Positions 36,962 through 40,027 of a DNA stretch of 40,027 bases are shown in pieces (the stretch's first letter is position 1; each line of letters starts with the position of its first letter). Location of the stretch: assembly GCA_902782945.1 (NCBI GenBank), contig CACZOU010000076.1:1-40027 (forward strand), written 5' to 3'. Below the pieces are notes generated by a model. That model had not been told where the DNA came from. It saw only the letters and a list, made by a program, of their open reading frames with translations, and did no database searches. Position numbers and translations under genes: made by a program. The stretch is from an uncultured Methanobacteriaceae archaeon (GTDB taxonomy: Archaea; Methanobacteriota; Methanobacteria; Methanobacteriales; Methanobacteriaceae).

Positions 36962-38227
36962 TTATCGTCTTCTGAAGAATGATTTGATTAATGTACTACG
37001 GAATAAAGCTAATAATATTAATAAAATACCAATTAAGCTTTCAATATTACCTAACACGTCAAATACATTTGAATCTATAGGTAAGTTCCATACAGGAGCA
37101 CTTCTACCATTTGGTGCAGGAGTATAATATACACCTACAGCTTTAATGTTCTCCCTTACATTTATATCAGAGGAATCAACATATTCCACTCCAACAATAC
37201 TACCACTATCAATTGCTTTGTTAATTGATTGAGCTATTTTAACTGGATCATATCCATTTTTTTCAACAGAAGCATCTACAACACTAGTTGTTGCTTCAGA
37301 TATTCCTTTTTCATCTGATCCATATGTTGATACTGATGGATTATCATCGGATACTGTTATTGTATTTCCTAATGCTTGGTAAGCATATACTGTTGTTAGT
37401 GGACTTCCATCTACTGGAGATACTTGATAGTTATCTGCTTCAGGATAACCTACACTCCATCCAGAACTACTAACTTTACTGTATGGTTTTTCCATTTCAT
37501 AACCTGTATCATTTAATTGATCAGGAGTAAACATGTCTCCGGTTGTAACACCTGATACGAGGTTAATTGCACCTCCACCATGGTCTTCTCCAGAATCTCT
37601 AGCAACTTCACCAAATGCTTCGGATACAATTTTTGTTGCAGGATAACCATCACGAATCATTTTACCTATATTCATAGCAGTTTGTAATCTTACTGTTTCT
37701 GCTGTTCCTGATTTAGGGTTTCCTTCAGAGTTACGAAGGTGTATTATTGCGCCTTTTGTACCTGCTGGTACTGTTGCAACTCCTCCACTAGCTGCTTGAA
37801 CTTTAATAGTACTATTGTTATCTACCGTAACAACATATACATCAAAGTCTCCACCTACAGCAATACCTTCAGTAGGATTTACAGCCATTAAACGAATACC
37901 CTGATAATTTTGTGCGACACTTACCACTTGAGCAGGTGTTCCATTTTTTTGTAGCTGAGTTAATGCATTGATAATTGCAGCTACACGAACATCAGATGTA
38001 CCTTCTCCTCCTGATAGCAATGCCATTTTATGTTCTTGTGAAAAGATAAAAGTTGACTGGAACATGTTAGCAGCAAATGATTGACTTCCTGCAGCACATC
38101 CATTAGGATCTTTACCTGTTGGGTCGGTTATTACTGCAACGTTCATTGTTGCTGAGGCAGTTGTCGAAAATACCATTACAATGATTAGGAATAAGGCTAA
38201 TTTTGATAATGTAGATCTATTTACCAT
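36962..38227 (-). CDS. Exported, C-terminally anchored protein of unknown function
   Basis: A 421-residue protein from the ATG at 38225-38227, which GGGTGAT precedes; an earlier ATG at 38242 overlaps the upstream stop. A signal peptide is clear ('SKLALFLIIVMVFSTTASA'). The large exterior domain has a lone conserved-looking Cys in 'NGCAAGSQSFAANMF' and segments such as 'GIRLMAVNPTEGIAVGGDFDVYVV' and 'RLQTAMNIGKMIRDGYPATKI'. A C-terminal membrane helix follows ('LIGILLILLALF') and then the basic end 'SFFRRR', so the protein faces outward and is tail-anchored. I do not recognise the family. It is tightly coupled to the POTRA-like gene upstream and lies in a wall-gene context. Confidence 0.8.
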   Translation of the reverse strand: MVNRSTLSKLALFLIIVMVFSTTASATMNVAVITDPTGKDPNGCAAGSQSFAANMFQSTFIFSQEHKMALLSGGEGTSDVRVAAIINALTQLQKNGTPAQVVSVAQNYQGIRLMAVNPTEGIAVGGDFDVYVVTVDNNSTIKVQAASGGVATVPAGTKGAIIHLRNSEGNPKSGTAETVRLQTAMNIGKMIRDGYPATKIVSEAFGEVARDSGEDHGGGAINLVSGVTTGDMFTPDQLNDTGYEMEKPYSKVSSSGWSVGYPEADNYQVSPVDGSPLTTVYAYQALGNTITVSDDNPSVSTYGSDEKGISEATTSVVDASVEKNGYDPVKIAQSINKAIDSGSIVGVEYVDSSDINVRENIKAVGVYYTPAPNGRSAPVWNLPIDSNVFDVLGNIESLIGILLILLALFRSTLIKSFFRRR

Positions 38228-38238
38228 AGTATCACCCA

Positions 38239-38754
38239 TCATCCTGTCTCAGAAGTTCCTTGATAATCTAAGGAACTGCCTGTTCCATTTGTACCGTTTG
38301 TTCCATTTGTACCATTTGTACTATTTGTTGTTCCATTGGTTTGTAATATTGAAAAGTCTTCTACTACTGTAACAACAACATTTCCTGTAGTTGAATCAAC
38401 TTGAACATCTACCGAACTTATAGGAGCTATTGAAGTACCTGGTATTGTCGATTTTTTAACCATTTGCTCTGCATTGTTAATAGCATCACTAAGAAGTAAT
38501 TGTCTTTGTGACGTAATCAAAGTACTTCCATTAATATAACTTCCATCTCTAAATCCTGCAGCTTCTACATTGGATTTGATAGTTGATGTAGGTATTATAT
38601 CATTTCCTTTGACCATTATACCTGCAATTGGAACTCCATCATCAGTAGAATTAGATGATGCGAATGCTACATAACTCATTGCACGTCCAGACAAAATTAA
38701 TATAAATGCCAAGATTAAAATGATTAAAGTATCTCTCCTAACTTTTATAAACAA
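38239..38754 (-). CDS. Single-pass exported protein with a POTRA-like domain
   Basis: From a TTG at 38752-38754 the protein has 171 residues. AGAGGTGA directly upstream supports this start over the ATG at 38826, which would add 24 residues before the anchor. A membrane segment follows ('LIILILAFILILSG'), then an outer domain beginning 'IAGIMVKGNDIIPTSTI', 'VEAAGFRDGSYI', a helix 'LLLSDAINNAEQMV' and a strand pair 'VDVQVDSTTGNVVVTVVED'. This order of V-x-GN, helix, G-x-x-x-G, helix and strands resembles a POTRA fold, as in FtsQ. The C-terminal tail is a run of Asn-Gly-Thr sequons. Its stop lies 12 bases before the start of the next gene. Confidence 0.72.
   Translation of the reverse strand: MFIKVRRDTLIILILAFILILSGRAMSYVAFASSNSTDDGVPIAGIMVKGNDIIPTSTIKSNVEAAGFRDGSYINGSTLITSQRQLLLSDAINNAEQMVKKSTIPGTSIAPISSVDVQVDSTTGNVVVTVVEDFSILQTNGTTNSTNGTNGTNGTNGTGSSLDYQGTSETG
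38285..38335 (-). repeat. Short tandem repeat encoding Asn-Gly-Thr units
   Basis: A degenerate 9-base unit (ACAAATGGT or ACAAATGGA on the minus strand) is repeated about five times and encodes 'TNGTNGTNGTNGT' near the C-terminus of the POTRA-like protein. Each unit is an N-glycosylation sequon. Such repeats can change copy number by slippage without breaking the frame. Confidence 0.6.
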
Positions 38755-38986
38755 AATTTCACCTCTAATTTTCGAGAATTCTATATATCTATGATATTTA
38801 ACTAGAAAGCTCGAAAGTACAATCATAATAAAATATATACATTATATAATAATAAAGTAAATTTTTATATTGAATTAATCTATTATATATTTTTGATTTT
38901 ATACTATTTAATAATAACAACAATTAAAAAAGTGTTTTTAAATGGGTGGTGATAGTTAAAAATAATAATAAAGGAAAATTTATTGT

Positions 38987-40027
38987 TTATTCCCTTATCA
39001 ATTCATTTTTATATTTGAATGCTGCTTCTCCTGTACATACCACTAGATTAACATCAATTTCTAATGCTTTATTAAAGCCTGCTAATACTTGTTCTATTGT
39101 TGCTCCAAGAGTACCTTCTTTATCTCCCTTAGGCATAGTATCAGGTAAAACTATTTTATCCGTGTATAATCCTTTTTGTAATGCTTTTTTAGCACATATG
39201 TATGAGTTATGTGATGCTGGTACAATATAATCAGCATATTCCGCTGCACATTTTAGTATTTCTTTATCTCCATCCATTCCTGATTCTGAGGATGTTGTTA
39301 TAACATTTACTAGAGTACTATATGAATTTTTTAATTCTTTTAATACTGTTGTTATACCTGCAGGGTTATGTGCATAATCTACCATGATTTGCTTACCATC
39401 AATAGTACCTATTTTTTCCATACGTCCTTTAACACCTTTAAACGAGTATACTGCTTCGGCTATTACATTATAGGATATGTTAAGTATTTCATGTGCTACA
39501 ATTATAGAACCTACTGCATTATAGATGTTATGTATTCCGTTGATACTTAGTTTAAATACGTGTTCTTCGTTGTTTGGAGTGATTAATGTGAATTTATTAT
39601 GTTGGTCGTTTATGTTTGTTGCTATGTAATCTGGTTTTTTGTATTCTATTCCACAATCACACTTATATGTTCCTACTCCAGCTATAAATTCCTCTACCTT
39701 AATTTCCTTTCCACAGAAACATTTTTTTGTAGATGTACGTACTGGTTCAGTATCTACTCCAAATGATATTATATTTCCATGATAATTTAATTCTTTTAAT
39801 AATCCTTGTATTGTAGGGTCATCATTATTGATTATTAATGTTTTTTGGTCTAAAAGTTCTACAAGTTCACCTTTTACTCTTGCATAATCTATGAAATTAG
39901 AATTTTCAGACAGATGGTCTGGTGTTATGTTAGTTATTACTCCAACATCTGGTTTACATTCTTTTGCTAAATTATATAAACTTCCTTTATATCCAAAGGT
40001 TCCTGTTTCAAGGATATTAACATCACC
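38987..40027 (-). CDS. Mur-type peptide ligase, probably pseudomurein synthesis (5' part outside window)
   Basis: The frame is open from the right edge, giving 346 residues without the N-terminus and P-loop. The central domain has 'LETGTFGYKGSLYNLAKE', 'VGVITNITPDHLSENSNF', a zinc-ribbon-like insertion with CFCG and CDCG about 15 residues apart, and 'INGIHNIYNAVGS'. The C-terminal domain has 'FKGVKGRMEKIGTIDGKQ' and 'MVDYAHNPAG', as in MurE-type ligases. Zinc-ribbon insertions of this kind are known from MurT. Such archaeal ligases are proposed to add amino acids to the pseudomurein peptide. An ATG at 39421 lies inside the conserved domain and is not the start. Two exported proteins follow on the same strand. 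Confidence 0.85.
   Translation of the reverse strand, partial: GDVNILETGTFGYKGSLYNLAKECKPDVGVITNITPDHLSENSNFIDYARVKGELVELLDQKTLIINNDDPTIQGLLKELNYHGNIISFGVDTEPVRTSTKKCFCGKEIKVEEFIAGVGTYKCDCGIEYKKPDYIATNINDQHNKFTLITPNNEEHVFKLSINGIHNIYNAVGSIIVAHEILNISYNVIAEAVYSFKGVKGRMEKIGTIDGKQIMVDYAHNPAGITTVLKELKNSYSTLVNVITTSSESGMDGDKEILKCAAEYADYIVPASHNSYICAKKALQKGLYTDKIVLPDTMPKGDKEGTLGATIEQVLAGFNKALEIDVNLVVCTGEAAFKYKNELIRE

Noticed and set aside
38282-38343. CRISPR-like repeat array
   Set aside because: The units are 9 bases, contiguous, without spacers, and in frame inside a coding region.
38987-39421. A complete 144-residue gene starting at the ATG at 39421
   Set aside because: The frame stays open to the window edge and the upstream translation contains conserved Mur ligase segments (for example GVKGR directly before the Met), so this ATG is internal.

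Overview
The window is very AT-rich archaeal DNA from a methanogen. The order Methanobacteriales is well supported. A Methanosphaera- or Methanobrevibacter-like genus is likely, but this is inferred from base composition and gene set. Archaeal markers are the Sm-like protein with ribosomal L37e, SRP19, the proteasome-activating nucleotidase, an MBF1-type regulator, pantoate kinase, an archaea-specific superfamily II helicase and TATA-type promoters. Methanogen markers are methanogen marker protein 4 and a DUF356 protein. The Mur-type ligase cut by the right edge points to a pseudomurein wall. No IS element, phage gene, CRISPR array, tRNA or rRNA was seen.

Layout. 1-2500: the end of a DUF2284 metal-binding protein, a small ABM monooxygenase-fold protein and pyruvate carboxylase subunit B. 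2750-4870: LSm and L37e on one strand, then a PUA protein and the riboflavin/F420 deformylase ArfB on the other. 4870-7400: a large helicase. 7570-12980: a rightward run of cobalt-precorrin-8 methylmutase, HemL, marker protein 4, a cis-prenyltransferase, TatD, an unknown protein and the RibD-like reductase. 13000-17100: a PHP phosphoesterase, pantoate kinase, a winged-helix regulator and a RecJ-like DHH protein. 17150-18950: SRP19, uroporphyrinogen-III synthase and its methyltransferase. 19100-20820: purQ, purS, purC. 21000-23860: GlmS, an Asn/Thr-rich surface protein and a hotdog thioesterase. 23880-29430: an amidohydrolase and carA-carB. 29850-34235: RimI, UPF0146, a PMR1-like cation ATPase and cobalt-precorrin-6A reductase. 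34312-36877: a C/D box guide RNA, PAN, MBF1 and DUF356. 36960-40027: two exported proteins downstream of the Mur ligase.

How the genes connect. Tetrapyrrole synthesis is spread over several loci: HemL, HemD and the uroporphyrinogen-III methyltransferase make the precursor shared by siroheme, F430 and cobalamin, while CbiC and CbiJ act in the anaerobic cobalamin branch. ArfB and the RibD-like reductase serve riboflavin/F420. PurCSQ and CarAB supply nucleotides, pantoate kinase supplies CoA, PycB supplies oxaloacetate, and GlmS supplies amino sugars that could feed the wall.

The least expected items are a symmetrical archaeal C/D box sRNA just downstream of PAN, one guide of which can pair with the 23S rRNA A-loop region; a POTRA-like single-pass exported protein next to the pseudomurein-type ligase; and overlapping inverted repeats in front of purC. 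Several starts look non-ATG (TTG or GTG) where a strong Shine-Dalgarno sequence or a promoter position decides them.
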